A DNA stretch of 64,000 nucleotides from Hippophae tibetana (lineage: Eukaryota > Streptophyta > Magnoliopsida > Rosales > Elaeagnaceae), in assembly GCA_037013495.1 (NCBI GenBank), contig CM072801.1, forward strand, positions 30,802,001-30,866,000. The letters run 5' to 3'. The translations under genes and the position numbers were made by a program. The notes under the pieces are model-generated. The model ran no database searches. It was given only the letters and a program-made list of their open reading frames with translations, and was not told where the DNA came from. Of this stretch, positions 35,477-49,660 are shown piece by piece (within the stretch, counting starts at the first letter, position 1; the number at the start of each line of letters is the position of its first letter).

Positions 35477-38400
35477 TTGTTTTTAAGTTCTTGTTCTTTT
35501 GGGTTCCAATTTGATCATCTTAACCATTTTCTAAGCAATTTACTCATTCTTAATCCTTTGAGATCATATGTTGTTCCCCTAAAGGTTCCGAATCATTTGG
35601 TATCAAAGCCTCTGTTGCTGAAAATATGGTATCTATCTTCTTATATTTATTTTTTGAATTTTACATTTAAAAAAACTTTGTCCATTTAATTTTCTGTGTT
35701 TTCATTAGACACTAATCACAAAGAAAGATAGATATTTGTATACCAAGTCTTATGTTTTCTTTTAATTTTGTTGTCATTATTTTATCTTTCGATTTCATTT
35801 CCTTTCTTTCTTTAAATTCTTTGTACCTTTTTCTTGTGTAATGTTTTCTGTGTTCAATCATTTTTTTATTGAAAGAAACTATAGAGATACTACAGTTCAT
35901 AGTTTCAAGAAAACTAGGTTATTAATATCGGTGGCAATATTAAACTGTTGTAACTTTTAATTCGTGCATCGAAATGACTATTATAATGTAGCAAATAGCA
36001 CTCGTTCGATTCCTAAAAAGATAATGAAAGAATAGTTTAGTTATCGACATTTTTAAAACCAAAATTACATTGTTTTCAATACTTGCCAACCTCTAATAGG
36101 TTCGTGGCATCTCATTGCATTGTTTTTAAGTTCTTGTTCTTTTGGGTTCCAATTTGATCATCTTAACCATTTTCTAAGCAATTTACTCATTCTTAATCCT
36201 TTGAGTTCATATGTTGTTCCCCTAAAGGTTCCGCATCATTTGGTATCAAAGCCTTTGTTGCTGAAAACATGTTATCTATCTTCTTATATTTATTTTTTGA
36301 ATTTTACATTAAAAAAAACTTTTTCCATTTAATTTTCTTTGCTTTCATTAGACACAAATCACAAAGAAAGATAGATATTTGTATACCAAGTCTTGTGTTT
36401 TCTTTTAATTTTGTTGTCATTATTTTGTGTTTCGATTACATTTCCTTTCTTTCTTTAAATGCTTTGTACCTTTTTCTTGTGTAATGTTTTCTGTGTTCAA
36501 TCTGTTTTTTTATTGAAAGAAACTATAGAGATACTAAAGTTCATAGTTTCAAGAAAAACTAGGTTATTCATATCGGTGGAAATATTAAATTGTTGTAACT
36601 TTTAATTCGTGCATCGAAATGACTATTATAATGTAGCAAATAGCACCTCGTTCGATTCCTAAAAAGACAATGAAAGAATAGTTTAGTTATCGGCATTTTT
36701 AAAACCAAAATTACTTTGTTTTCAATACTTGCCAACCCTTAATAGGTTCGTGGCATTTCATTGCATTGTTTTTAAGTTCTTGTTCTTTTGGGTTCCAATT
36801 TATTCATCTTAACCATTTTCTAAGCAATTTACTCATTCTTAATCCTTTGAGTTCATATGTTGTTCCCCTAAAGGTTGCGCATCATTTCGTATCAAAGCCT
36901 TTGTTGCTGAAAATATGTTATCTATCTTCTTATATTTATTTTTTGAATTTTACATTTAAAAAAACTTTGTCCATTGAATTTTCTGTGTTTTCATTAGACA
37001 CTAATCACAAAGAAAGATAGATATTTGTATACCAAGTCTTGTGTTTTCTTTTAATTTTGTTGTCAATATTTTGTCTTTCGATTTCATTTCCTTTCTTTCT
37101 TTAAATTCGTGTACCTTTTTCTTGTGTAATGTTTTCTGTGTTCAATCTGTTTTTTTATTGAAAGAAACTATAGAGATAATAAAGTTCATAGTTTCAAGAA
37201 AAAATAGGTTATTCATATCGGTGGAAATATTAAATTGTTGTAACTTTTAATTCGTGCATCGAAATGACTATTATAATGTAGCAAATAGCACCTCGTTCGA
37301 TTCCTAAAAAGACAATGAAAGAATAGTTTAGTTATCGGCATTTTTAAAACCAAAATTACTTTGTTTTCAATACTTGCCAACCCTTAATAGGTTCGTGGCA
37401 TCTCATTGCATTGTTTTTAAGTTCTTGTTCTTTTGGGTTCCAATTTGATCATCTTAACCATTTTCTAAGCAATTTACTCATTCTTAATCCTTTGAGTTCA
37501 TATGTTGTTCCCCTAAAGGTTCCGCATCATTTGGTATGAAAGCCTCTGTTGCTGAAAATATGGTATCTATCTTCTTATATTTATTTTTTGAATTTTACAT
37601 TTAAAAAAACTTTGTCCATTTAATTTTCTGTGTTTTCATTAGACACTAATCACCAAAAAAGATAGATATTTGTATACCAAGTCTTGTGTTTTCTTTTAAT
37701 TTTGTTGTCAATATTTTGTCTTTCGATTTCATTTCCTTTCTTTCTTTAAATTCGTGTACCTTTTTCTTGTGTAATGTTTTCTGTGTTCAATCTGTTTTTT
37801 TATTGAAAGAAACTATAGAGATAATAAAGTTCATAGTTTCAAGAAAAACTAGGTTATTAATATCGGTGGAAATATTAAATTGTTGTAACTTTTAATTCGT
37901 GCATCGAAATGACTATTATAATGTAGCAAATAGCACCTCGTTCGATTCCTAAAAAGACAATGAAAGAATAGTTTAGTTATCGGCATTTTTAAAACCAAAA
38001 TTACTTTGTTTTCAATACTTGCCAACCCTTAATAGGTTCGTGGCATTTCATTGCATTGTTTTTAAGTTCTTGTTCTTTTGGGTTCCAATTTATTCATCTT
38101 AACCATTTTCTAAGCAATTTACTCATTCTTAATCCTTTGAGTTCATATGTTGTTCCCCTAAAGGTTGCGCATCATTTCGTATCAAAGCCTTTGTTGCTGA
38201 AAATATGTTATCTATCTTCTTATATTTATTTTTTGAATTTTACATTTAAAAAAACTTTGTCCATTGAATTTTCTGTGTTTTCATTAGACACTAATCACAA
38301 AGAAAGATAGATATTTGTATACCAAGTCTTGTGTTTTCTTTTAATTTTGTTGTCAATATTTTGTCTTTCGATTTCATTTCCTTTCTTTCTTTAAATTCGT

Positions 38401-38700
38401 GTACCTTTTTCTTGTGTAATGTTTTCTGTGTTCAATCTGTTTTTTTATTGAAAGAAACTATAGAGATAATAAAGTTCATAGTTTCAAGAAAAAATAGGTT
38501 ATTCATATCGGTGGAAATATTAAAATGTTGTAACTTTTAATTCGTGCATCGAAATGACTATTATAATGTAGCAAATAGCACCTCGTTCGATTCCTAAAAA
38601 GACAATGAAAGAATAGTTTAGTTATCGGCATTTTTAAAACCAAAATTACTTTGTTTTCAATACTTGCCAACCCTTAATAGGTTCGTGGCATCTCATTGCA
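35477..38700 (+). repeat. Five-monomer unit, 3,224 bp, copy 2
   Basis: Monomers 35477, 36120, 36766, 37411 and 38056 repeat copy 1. The front of the monomer at 36120 is exceptional: it has GGGTTCC, TTGATCATC and AACCATTTTCTAAGC (ordinary D), where copy 1 has GGGTACC, TTGATCACC and AACCCATTTCGAAGC. The flanking bases still match copy 1. That looks like a short conversion tract of roughly 30-130 bp. Confidence 0.85.
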
Positions 38701-41700
38701 TTGTTTTTAAGTTCTTGTTCTTTTGGGTTCCAATTTGATCATCTTAACCATTTTCTAAGCAATTTACTCATTCTTAATCCTTTGAGTTCATATGTTGTTC
38801 CCCTAAAGGTTCCGCATCATTTGGTATGAAAGCCTCTGTTGCTGAAAATATGGTATCTATCTTCTTATATTTATTTTTTGAATTTTACATTTAAAAAAAC
38901 TTTGTCCATTGAATTTTCTGTGTTTTCATTAGACACTAATCACAAAGAAAGATAGATATTTGTATACCAAGTCTTGTGTTTTCTTTTAATTTTGTTGTCA
39001 ATATTTTGTCTTTCGATTTCATTTCCTTTCTTTCTTTAAATTCGTGTACCTTTTTCTTGTGTAATGTTTTCTGTGTTCAATCTGTTTTTTTATTGAAAGA
39101 AACTATAGAGATAATAAAGTTCATAGTTTCAAGAAAAAATAGGTTATTCATATCGGTGGAAATATTAAAATGTTGTAACTTTTAATTCGTGCATCGAAAT
39201 GACTATTATAATGTAGCAAATAGCACCTCGTTCGATTCCTAAAAAGACAATGAAAGAATAGTTTAGTTATCGGCATTTTTAAAACCAAAATTACTTTGTT
39301 TTCAATACTTGCCAACCCTTAATAGGTTCGTGGCATCTCATTGCATTGTTTTTAAGTTCTTGTTCTTTTGGGTTCCAATTTGATCATCTTAACCATTTTC
39401 TAAGCAATTTACTCATTCTTAATCCTTTGAGTTCATATGTTGTTCCCCTAAAGGTTCCGCATCATTTGGTATGAAAGCCTCTGTTGCTGAAAATATGGTA
39501 TCTATCTTCTTATATTTATTTTTTGAATTTTACATTTAAAAAAACTTTGTCCATTTAATTTTCTGTGTTTTCATTAGACACTAATCACCAAAAAAGATAG
39601 ATATTTGTATACCAAGTCTTGTGTTTTCTTTTAATTTTGTTGTCAATATTTTGTCTTTCGATTTCATTTCCTTTCTTTCTTTAAATTCGTGTACCTTTTT
39701 CTTGTGTAATGTTTTCTGTGTTCAATCTGTTTTTTTATTGAAAGAAACTATAGAGATAATAAAGTTCATAGTTTCAAGAAAAACTAGGTTATTCATATCG
39801 GTGGAAATATTAAATTGTTGTAACTTTTAATTCGTGCATCGAAATGACTATTATAATGTAGCAAATAGCACCTCGTTCGATTCCTAAAAAGACAATGAAA
39901 GAATAGTTTAGTTATCGGCATTTTTAAAACCAAAATTACTTTGTTTTCAATACTTGCCAACCCTTAATAGGTTCGTGGCATCTCATTGCATTGTTTTTAA
40001 GTTCTTGTTCTTTTGGGTTCCAATTTGATCATCTTAACCATTTTCTAAGCAATTTACTCATTCTTAATCCTTTGAGTTCATATGTTGTTCCCCTAAAGGT
40101 TCCGCATCATTTGGTATCAAAGCCTCTTTTGCTGAAAATATGGTATCTATCTTCTTATATTTATTTTTTTAATTTTACATTTAAAAAAACTTTGTCCATT
40201 TAATTTTCTGTGTTTTCATTAGACACTAATCACCAAAAAAGATAGATATTTGTATACCAAGTCTTGTGTTTTCTTTTAATTTTGTTGTCAATATTTTGTC
40301 TTTCGATTTCATTTCCTTTCTTTCTTTAAATTCGTGTACCTTTTTCTTGTGTAATGTTTTCTGTGTTCAATCTGTTTTTTTATTGAAAGAAACTATAGAG
40401 ATACTAAAGTTCATAGTTTCAAGAAAAACTAGGTTATTCATATCGGTGGAAATATTAAAATGTTGTAACTTTTAATTCGTGCATCGAAATGACTATTATA
40501 ATGTAGCAAATAGCACCTCGTTCGATTCCTAAAATGACAATGAAAGAATAGTTTAGTTATCTGCATTTTTTTAACCAAAATGAATTTGTTTACAAGACTT
40601 GCCAACTCAAATATGTTGGTGACATCTTATTGCATTGTTTTCAGTTCTTGTTCTTTTGCGTTCCAATTTGATCATCTTAACCCATTTCGAAGCAATTTAC
40701 TCATTCTTAATCCTTTGAGTTCATATGTTGTTCCCCTAAAGGTTCCGCATCATTTGGTATCAAAGCCTCTGTTGCTGAAAATATGGTATCTATCTTCTTA
40801 TATTTATTTTTTGAATTTTACATTTAAAAAAACTTTGTCCATTTAATTTTCTGTGTTTTCATTAGACACTAATCACAAAGAAAGATAGATATTTGTATAC
40901 CAAGTCTTATGTTTTCTTTTAATTTTGTTGTCATTATTTTATCTTTCGATTTCATTTCCTTTCTTTCTTTAAATTCTTTGTACCTTTTTCTTGTGTAATG
41001 TTTTCTGTGTTCAATCATTTTTTTATTGAAAGAAACTAGAGAGATACTACAGTTCATAGTTTCAAGAAAACTAGGTTATTAATATCGGTGGCAATATTAA
41101 ATTGTTGTAACTTTTAATTCGTGCATCGAAATGACTATTATAATGTAGCAAATAGCACCTCGTTCGATTCCTAAAAAGACAATGAAAGAATAGTTTAGTT
41201 ATCGGCATTTTTAAAACCAAAATTACTTTGTTTTCAATACTTGCCAACCCTTAATAGGTTCGTGGCATCTCATTGCATTGTTTTTAAGTTCTTGATCTTT
41301 TGGGTTCCAATTTGATCATCTTAACCATTTTCTAAGCAATTTACTCATTCTTAATCCTTTGAGTTCATATGTTGTTCCCCTAAAGGTTCCGCATCATTTG
41401 GTATGAAAGCCTCTGTTGCTGAAAATATGGTATCTATCTTCTTATATTTATTTTTTGAATTTTACATTTAAAAAAACTTTGTCCATTTAATTTTCTATGT
41501 TTTCATTAGACACTAATCACCAAAAAAGATAGATATTTGTATACCAAGTCTTGTGTTTTCTTTTAATTTTGTTGTCAATATTTTGTCTTTCGATTTCATT
41601 TCCTTTCTTTCTTTAAATTCGTGTACCTTTTTCTTGTGTAATGTTTTCTGTGTTCAATCTGTTTTTTTATTGAAAGAAACTATAGAGATAATAAAGTTCA

Positions 41701-41922
41701 TAGTTTCAAGAAAAACTAGGTTATTCATATCGGTGGAAATATTAAATTGTTGTAACTTTTAATTCGTGCATCGAAATGACTATTATAATGTAGCAAATAG
41801 CACCTCGTTCGATTCCTAAAAAGACAATGAAAGAATAGTTTAGTTATCGGCATTTTTAAAACCAAAATTACTTTGTTTTCAATACTTGCCAACCCTTAAT
41901 AGGTTCGTGGCATCTCATTGCA
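38701..41922 (+). repeat. Mixed D monomers with one E monomer
   Basis: Monomers are 38701, 39346, 39991, 40635 (E junction) and 41278. The monomer at 38701 has a front like 37411 (GGTATGAAAGCC) and a tail like 38056. The tails near 38,524 and 39,169 share a private TATTAAAATGTTG, which is also present near 40,456. The E monomer at 40635 shows ATGAATTTGTTT, CATCTTATTGC and TTTTGCGTTCC, which I saw nowhere else. This stretch is less regular than its neighbours. Confidence 0.78.
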
Positions 41923-44900
41923 TTGTTTTTAAGTTCTTGTTCTTTTGGGTTCCAATTTGATCATCTTAACCATTTTCTAAGCAATTTACTCATTCTTAAT
42001 CCTTTGAGATCATATGTTGTTCCCCTAAAGGTTCCGAATCATTTGGTATCAAAGCCTCTGTTGCTGAAAATATGGTATCTATCTTCTTATATTTATTTTT
42101 TGAATTTTACATTTAAAAAAACTTTGTCCATTTAATTTTCTGTGTTTTCATTAGACACTAATCACAAAGAACGATAGATATTTGTATACCAAGTCTTATG
42201 TTTTCTTTTAATTTTGTTGTCATTATTTTATCTTTCGATTTCATTTCCTTTCTTTCTTTAAATTCTTTGTACCTTTTTCTTGTGTAATGTTTTCTGTGTT
42301 CAATCATTTTTTTATTGAAAGAAACTATAGAGATACTACAGTTCATAGTTTCAAGAAAACTAGGTTATTAATATCGGTGGCAATATTAAACTGTTGTAAC
42401 TTTTAATTCGTGCATCGAAATGACTATTATAATGTAGCAAATAGCACTCGTTCGATTCCTAAAAAGATAATGAAAGAATAGTTTAGTTATCGACATTTTT
42501 AAAACCAAAATTACATTGTTTTCAATACTTGCCAACTTCTAATAGGTTCGTGGCATCTCATTGCATTGTTTTTAAGTTCTTGTTCTTTTGGGTACCAATT
42601 TGATCACCTTAACCCATTTCGAAGCAATTTACTCATTCTTAATCCTTTGAGTTCATATGTTGTTCCCCTAAAGGTTCCGCATCATTTGGTATCAAAGCCT
42701 TTGTTGCTGAAAATATGTTATCTATCTTCTTATATTTATTTTTTGAATTTTACATTAAAAAAAAGTTTTTCCATTTAATTTTCTTTGCTTTCATTAGACA
42801 CAAATCACAAAGAAAGATAGATATTTGTATACCAAGTCTTGTGTTTTCTTTTAATTTTGTTGTCATTATTTTGTGTTTCGATTACATTTCCTTTCTTTCT
42901 TTAAATTCTTTGTACCTTTTTCTTGTGTAATGTTTTCTGTGTTCAATCTGTTTTTTTATTGAAAGAAACTATAGAGATACTAAAGTTCATAGTTTCAAGA
43001 AAAACTAGGTTATTCATATCGGTGGAAATATTAAATTGTTGTAACTTTTAATTCGTGCATCGAAATGACTATTATAATGTAGCAAATAGCACCTCGTTCG
43101 ATTCCTAAAAAGACAATGAAAGAATAGTTTAGTTATCGGCATTTTTAAAACCAAAATTACTTTGTTTTCAATACTTGCCAACCCTTAATAGGTTCGTGGC
43201 ATTTCATTGCATTGTTTTTAAGTTCTTGTTCTTTTGGGTTCCAATTTATTCATCTTAACCATTTTCTAAGCAATTTACTCATTCTTAATCCTTTGAGTTC
43301 ATATGTTGTTCCCCTAAAGGTTGCGCATCATTTCGTATCAAAGCCTTTGTTGCTGAAAATATGTTATCTATCTTCTTATATTTATTTTTTGAATTTTACA
43401 TTTAAAAAAACTTTGTCCATTGAATTTTCTGTGTTTTCATTAGACACTAATCACAAAGAAAGATAGATATTTGTATACCAAGTCTTGTGTTTTCTTTTAA
43501 TTTTGTTGTCAATATTTTGTCTTTCGATTTCATTTCCTTTCTTTCTTTAAATTCGTGTACCTTTTTCTTGTGTAATGTTTTCTGTGTTCAATCTGTTTTT
43601 TTATTGAAAGAAACTATAGAGATAATAAAGTTCATAGTTTCAAGAAAAACTAGGTTATTCATATCGGTGGAAATATTAAATTGTTGTAACTTTTAATTCG
43701 TGGATCGAAATGACTATTATAATGTAGCAAATAGCACCTCGTTCGATTCCTAAAAAGACAATGAAAGAATAGTTTAGTTATCGGCATTTTTAAAACCAAA
43801 ATTACTTTGTTTTCAATACTTGCCAACCCTTAATAGGTTCGTGGCATCTCATTGCATTGTTTTTAAGTTCTTGTTCTTTTGGGTTTCAATTTGATAATCT
43901 TAACCATTTTCTAAGCAATTTACTCATTCTTAATCCTTTGAGTTCATATGTTGTTCCCCTAAAGGTTCCGCATCATTAGGTATCAAAGCCTCTGTTGCTG
44001 AAAATATGGTATCTATCTTCTTATATTTATTTGTTGAATTTTACATTTAAAAAAACTTTGTCCATTTAATTTTCTATGTTTTCATTAGACACTAATCACA
44101 AAGAAAGATAGATATTTGTATACCAAGTCTTATGTTTTCTTTTAATTTTGTTGTCATTATTTTATCTTTCGATTTCATTTCCTTTCTTTCTTTAAATTCG
44201 TGTACCTTTTTCTTGTGTAATGTTTTCTGTGTTCAATCTGTTTTTTTATTGAAAGAAACTATAGAGATAATAAAGTTCATAGTTTCAAGAAAAACTAGGT
44301 TATTAATATCGGTGGAAATATTAAATTGTTGTAACTTTTAATTCGTGCATCGAAATGACTATTATAATGTAGCAAATAGCACCTCGTTTGATTCCTAAAA
44401 AGACAATGAAAGAATAGTTTAGTTATCGGCATTTTTAAAACCAAAATTACTTTGTTTTCAATACTTGCCAACCCTTAATAGGTTCGTGGCATCTCATTGC
44501 ATTGTTTTTAAGTTCTTGTTCTTTTGGGTTCCAATTTGATCATCTTAACCATTTTCTAAGCAATTTACTCATTCTTAATCCTTTGAGTTCATATGTTGTT
44601 CCCCTAAAGGTTCCGCATCATTTGGTATCAAAGCCTCTTTTGCTGAAAATATGGTATCTATCTTCTTATATTTATTTTTTGAATTTTACATTTAAAAAAA
44701 CTTTGTCCATTTAATTTTCTGTGTTTTCATTAGACACTAATCACAAAGAAAGATAGATATTTGTATACCAAATCTTATGTTTTCTTTTAATTTTGCTGTC
44801 ATTATTTTATCTTTCGATTTCATTTCCTTTCTTTCTTTAAATTCTTTGTACCTTTTTCTTGTGTAATGTTTTCTGTGTTCAATCATTTTTTTATTGAAAG

Positions 44901-47900
44901 AAACTATAGAGATACTACAGTTCATAGTTTCAAGAAAACTAGGTTATTAATATCGGTGGCAATATTAAACTGTTGTAACTTTTAATTCGTGGATCGAAAT
45001 GACTATTATAATGTAGCAAATAGCACCTCGTTCGATTCCTAAAAAGATAATGAAAGAATAGTTTAGTTATCGACATTTTTAAAACCAAAATTACATTGTT
45101 TTCAATACTTGCCAACCTCTAATAGGTTCGTGGCATCTCATTGCATTGTTTTTAAGTTCTTGTTCTTTTGGGTACCAATTTGATCACCTTAACCCATTTC
45201 GAAGCAATTTACTCATTCTTAATCCTTTGAGTTCATATGTTGTTCCCCTAAAGGTTCCGCATCATTTGGTATCAAAGCCTTTGTTGCTGAAAATATGTTA
45301 TCTATCTTCTTATATTTATTTTTTGAATTTTACATTTAAAAAAACTTTGTCCATTGAATTTTCTGTGTTTTCATTAGACACTAATCACAAAGAAAGATAG
45401 ATATTTGTATACCAAGTCTTGTGTTTTCTTTTAATTTTGTTGTCAATATTTTGTCTTTCGATTTCATTTCCTTTCTTTCTTTAAATTCGTGTACCTTTTT
45501 CTTGTGTAATGTTTTCTGTGTTCAATCTGTTTTTTTATTGAAAGAAACTATAGAGATAATAAAGTTCATAGTTTCAAGAAAAACTAGGTTATTCATATCG
45601 GTGGAAATATTAAATTGTTGTAACTTTTAATTCGTGCATCGAAATGACTATTATAATGTAGCAAATAGCACCTCGTTCGATTCCTAAAAAGACAATGAAA
45701 GAATAGTTTAGTTATCGGCATTTTTAAAACCAAAATTACTTTGTTTTCAATACTTGCCAACCCTTAATAGGTTCGTGGCATCTCATTGCATTGTTTTTAA
45801 GTTCTTGTTCTTTTGGGTTCCAATTTGATCATCTTAACCATTTTCTAAGCAATTTACTCATTCTTAATCCTTTGAGTTCATATGTTGTTCCCCTAAAGGT
45901 TCCGCATCATTTGGTATCAAAGCCTCTGTTGCTGAAAGTATGGTATCTATCTTCTTATATTTATTTTTTGAATTTTACATTTAAAAAAACTTTGTCCATT
46001 TAATTTTCTGTGTTTTCATTAGACACTAATCACAAAGAAAGATAGATATTTGTATACCAAGTCTTATGTTTTCTTTTAATTTTGCTGTCATTATTTTATC
46101 TTTCGATTTCATTTCCTTTCTTTCTTTAAATTCTTTGTACCTTTTTCTTGTGTAATGTTTTCTGTGTTCAATCATTTTTTTATTGAAAGAAACTATAGAG
46201 ATACTACAGTTCATAGTTTCAAGAAAACTAGGTTATTAATATCGGTGGCAATATTAAACTGTTGTAACTTTTAATTCGTGTATCGAAATGACTATTATAA
46301 TGTAGCAAATAGCACCTCGTTCGATTCCTAAAAAGATAATGAAAGAATAGTTTAGTTATCGACATTTTTAAAACCAAAATTACATTGTTTTCAATACTTG
46401 CCAACCTCTAATAGGTTCGTGGCATCTCATTGCATTGTTTTTAAATTCTTTTTCTTTTCGGTACCAATTTGATCACCTTAACCCATTTCGAAGGAATTTA
46501 CTCATTCTTAATCCTTTGAGTTCATATGTTGTTCCCCTAAAGGTTCCGCATCATTTGGTATCAAAGCCTTTGTTGCTGAAAATATGTTATCTATCTTCTT
46601 ATATTTATTTTTTGAATTTTACATTAAAAAAAACTTTTTCCATTTAATTTTCTTTGCTTTCATTAGACACTAATCACAAAGAAAGATAGATATTTGTATA
46701 CCAAGTCTTGTGTTTTATTTTAATTTTGTTTTCATTATTTTGTGTTTCGATTACATTTCCTTTCTTTCTTTAAATTCTTTGTACCTTTTTCTTGTGTAAT
46801 GTTTTCTGTTTACAATCATTTTTTTTTATTGAAAGAAACTATAGAGATACTACAGTTCATAGTTTCAAGAAAACTAGGTTATTAATATCGGTGGAAATAT
46901 TAAATTGTTGTAACTTCTAATTCGTGCATCGAAATGACTATTATAATGTAGCAAATAGCACCTCGTTCGATTCCTAAAAAGATAATGAAAGAATAGTTTA
47001 GTTATCGACATTTTTAAAACCAAAATTACATTGTTTTCAATACTTGCCAACCTCTAATAGGTTCGTGGCATCTCATTGCATTGTTTTTAAGTTCTTTTTC
47101 TTTTGGGTACCAATTTGATCACCTTAACCCATTTCGAAGCAATTTACTCATTCTTAATCCTTTGAGTTCATATGTTGTTCCCCTAAAGGTTCCGCATCAT
47201 TTGGTATCAAAGCCTTTGTTGTTGAAAATATGTTATCTATCTTCTTATATTTATTTTTTGAATTTTACATTAAAAAAAACTTTTTCCATTTAATTTTCTT
47301 TGCTTTCATTAGACACTAATCACAAAGAAAGATAGATATTTGTATACCAAGTCTTGTGTTTTATTTTAATTTTGTTGTCATTATTTTGTGTTTCGATTAC
47401 ATTTCCTTTCTTTCTTTAAATTCTTTGTACCTTTTTCTTGTGTAATGTTTTCTGTTTACAATCATTTTTTTTTATTGAAAGAAACTATAGAGATACTACA
47501 GTTCATATTTTCAAGAAAACTAGGTTAAAAATATCGGTGGCAATATTAAACTGTTGTAACTTTTAATTCGTGCATCGAAATGACTATTATAATGTAGCAA
47601 ATAGCACCTTGTTCGATTCCTAAAATGACAATGAAAGAATAGTTTAGTTATCTGCATTTTTTTTAACCAAAATGACTTTGTTTACAAGACTTCCCAACTC
47701 TAATATGTTGGTGACATCTCATTGCATTGTTTTCAGTTCTTGTTCTTTTGGGTTCCAATTTGATCATCTTAACCCATTTCGAAGCAATTTACTCATTCTT
47801 AATCCTTTGAGTTCATATGTTGTTCCCCTAAAGGTTCCGCATCATTTCGTATCAAAGCCTTTGTTGTTGAAAATATGTTATCTTTCTTCGTATATTTATT

Positions 47901-49660
47901 TTTTGAATTTTACATTAAAAAAAACTTTTTCCATTTAATTTTCTTTGCTTTCATTAGACACTAATCACAAAGAAAGATAGATATTTGTATACCAAGTCTT
48001 GTGTTTTATTTTAATTTTGTTGTCATTATTTTGTGTTTCGATTACATTTCCTTTCTTTCTTTAAATTCTTTGTACCTTTTTCTTGTGTAATGTTTTCTGT
48101 TTACAATCATTTTTTTTATTGAAAGAAACTATAGAGATAATAAAGTTCATAGTTTCAAGAAAAACTAGGTTATTCATATCGGTGGAAATATTAAATTGTT
48201 GTAACTTTTAATTCGTGCATCGAAATGACTATTATAATGTAGCAAATAGCACATCGTTCGATTCCTAAAAAGACAATGAAAGAATAGTTTAGTTATCGGC
48301 ATTTTTAAAACCAAAATTACTTTGTTTTCAATACTTGCCAACCCTTAATAGGTTCGTGGCATCTCATTGCATTGTTTTTAAGTTCTTGTTCTTTTGGGTT
48401 CCAATTTGATCATCTTAACCATTTTCTAAGCAATTTACTCATTCTTAATCCTTTGAGATCATATGTTGTTCCCCTAAAGGTTCCGCATCATTTGGTATCA
48501 AAGCCTCTGTTGCTGAAAATATGGTATCTATCTTCTTATATTTATTTTTTGAATTTTACATTTAAAAAAACTTTGTCCATTTAATTTTCTGTGTTTTCAT
48601 TAGACACTAATCACAAAGAAAGATAGATATTTGTATACCAAGTCTTATGTTTTCTTTTAATTTTGTTGTCATTATTTTATCTTTCGATTTCATTTCCTTT
48701 CTTTCTTTAAATTCTTTGTACCTTTTTCTTGTGTAATGTTTTCTGTGTTCAATCATTTTTTTATTGAAAGAAACTATAGAGATACTACAGTTCATAGTTT
48801 CAAGAAAACTAGGTTATTAATATCGGTGGCAATATTAAATTGTTGTAACTTTTAATTCGTGCATCGAAATGACTATTATAATGTAGCAAATAGCACCTCG
48901 TTCGATTCCTAAAAAGACAATGAAAGAATAGTTTAGTTATCGGCATTTTTAAAACCAAAATTACTTTGTTTTCAATACTTGCCAACCCTTAATAGGTTCG
49001 TGGCATCTCATTGCATTGTTTTTAAGTTCTTGTTCTTTTGGGTTCCAATTTGATCATCTTAACCATTTTCTAAGCAATTTACTCATTCTTAATCCTTTGA
49101 GTTCATATGTTGTTCCCCTAAAGGTTCCGCATCATTTGGTATGAAAGCCTCTGTTGCTGAAAATATGGTATCTATCTTCTTATATTTATTTTTTGAATTT
49201 TACATTTAAAAAAACTTTGTCCATTTAATTTTCTGTGTTTTCATTAGACACTAATCACCAAAAAAGATAGATATTTGTATACCAAGTCTTGTGTTTTCTT
49301 TTAATTTTGTTGTCAATATTTTGTCTTTCGATTTCATTTCCTTTCTTTCTTTAAATTCGTGTACCTTTTTCTTGTGTAATGTTTTCTGTGTTCAATCTGT
49401 TTTTTTATTGAAAGAAACTATAGAGATAATAAAGTTCATAGTTTCAAGAAAAACTAGGTTATTCATATCGGTGGAAATATTAAATTGTTGTAACTTTTAA
49501 TTCGTGCATCGAAATGACTATTATAATGTAGCAAATAGCACCTCGTTCGATTCCTAAAAAGACAATGAAAGAATAGTTTAGTTATCGGCATTTTTAAAAC
49601 CAAAATTACTTTGTTTTCAATACTTGCCAACCCTTAATAGGTTCGTGGCATCTCATTGCA
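41923..49660 (+). repeat. Twelve-monomer block, 7,738 bp
   Basis: Monomers are 41923, 42566, 43212, 43857, 44502, 45146, 45791, 46435, 47081, 47727 (E), 48372 and 49016. The first monomers (with 41278 before them) match 31608-34,187 at an offset of 9,670 bp. The block start recurs at 49661 (offset 7,738), after which the next block lacks three of these monomers. Markers are GAGATCATATG with TTCCGAATC (41923), GGGTACC (42566), TTGATAATC with CATTAGGTATC (43857), TTTTCGGTACC with GAAGGAATT (46435) and GTTAAAAATATCGG (near 47,524). Confidence 0.8.
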
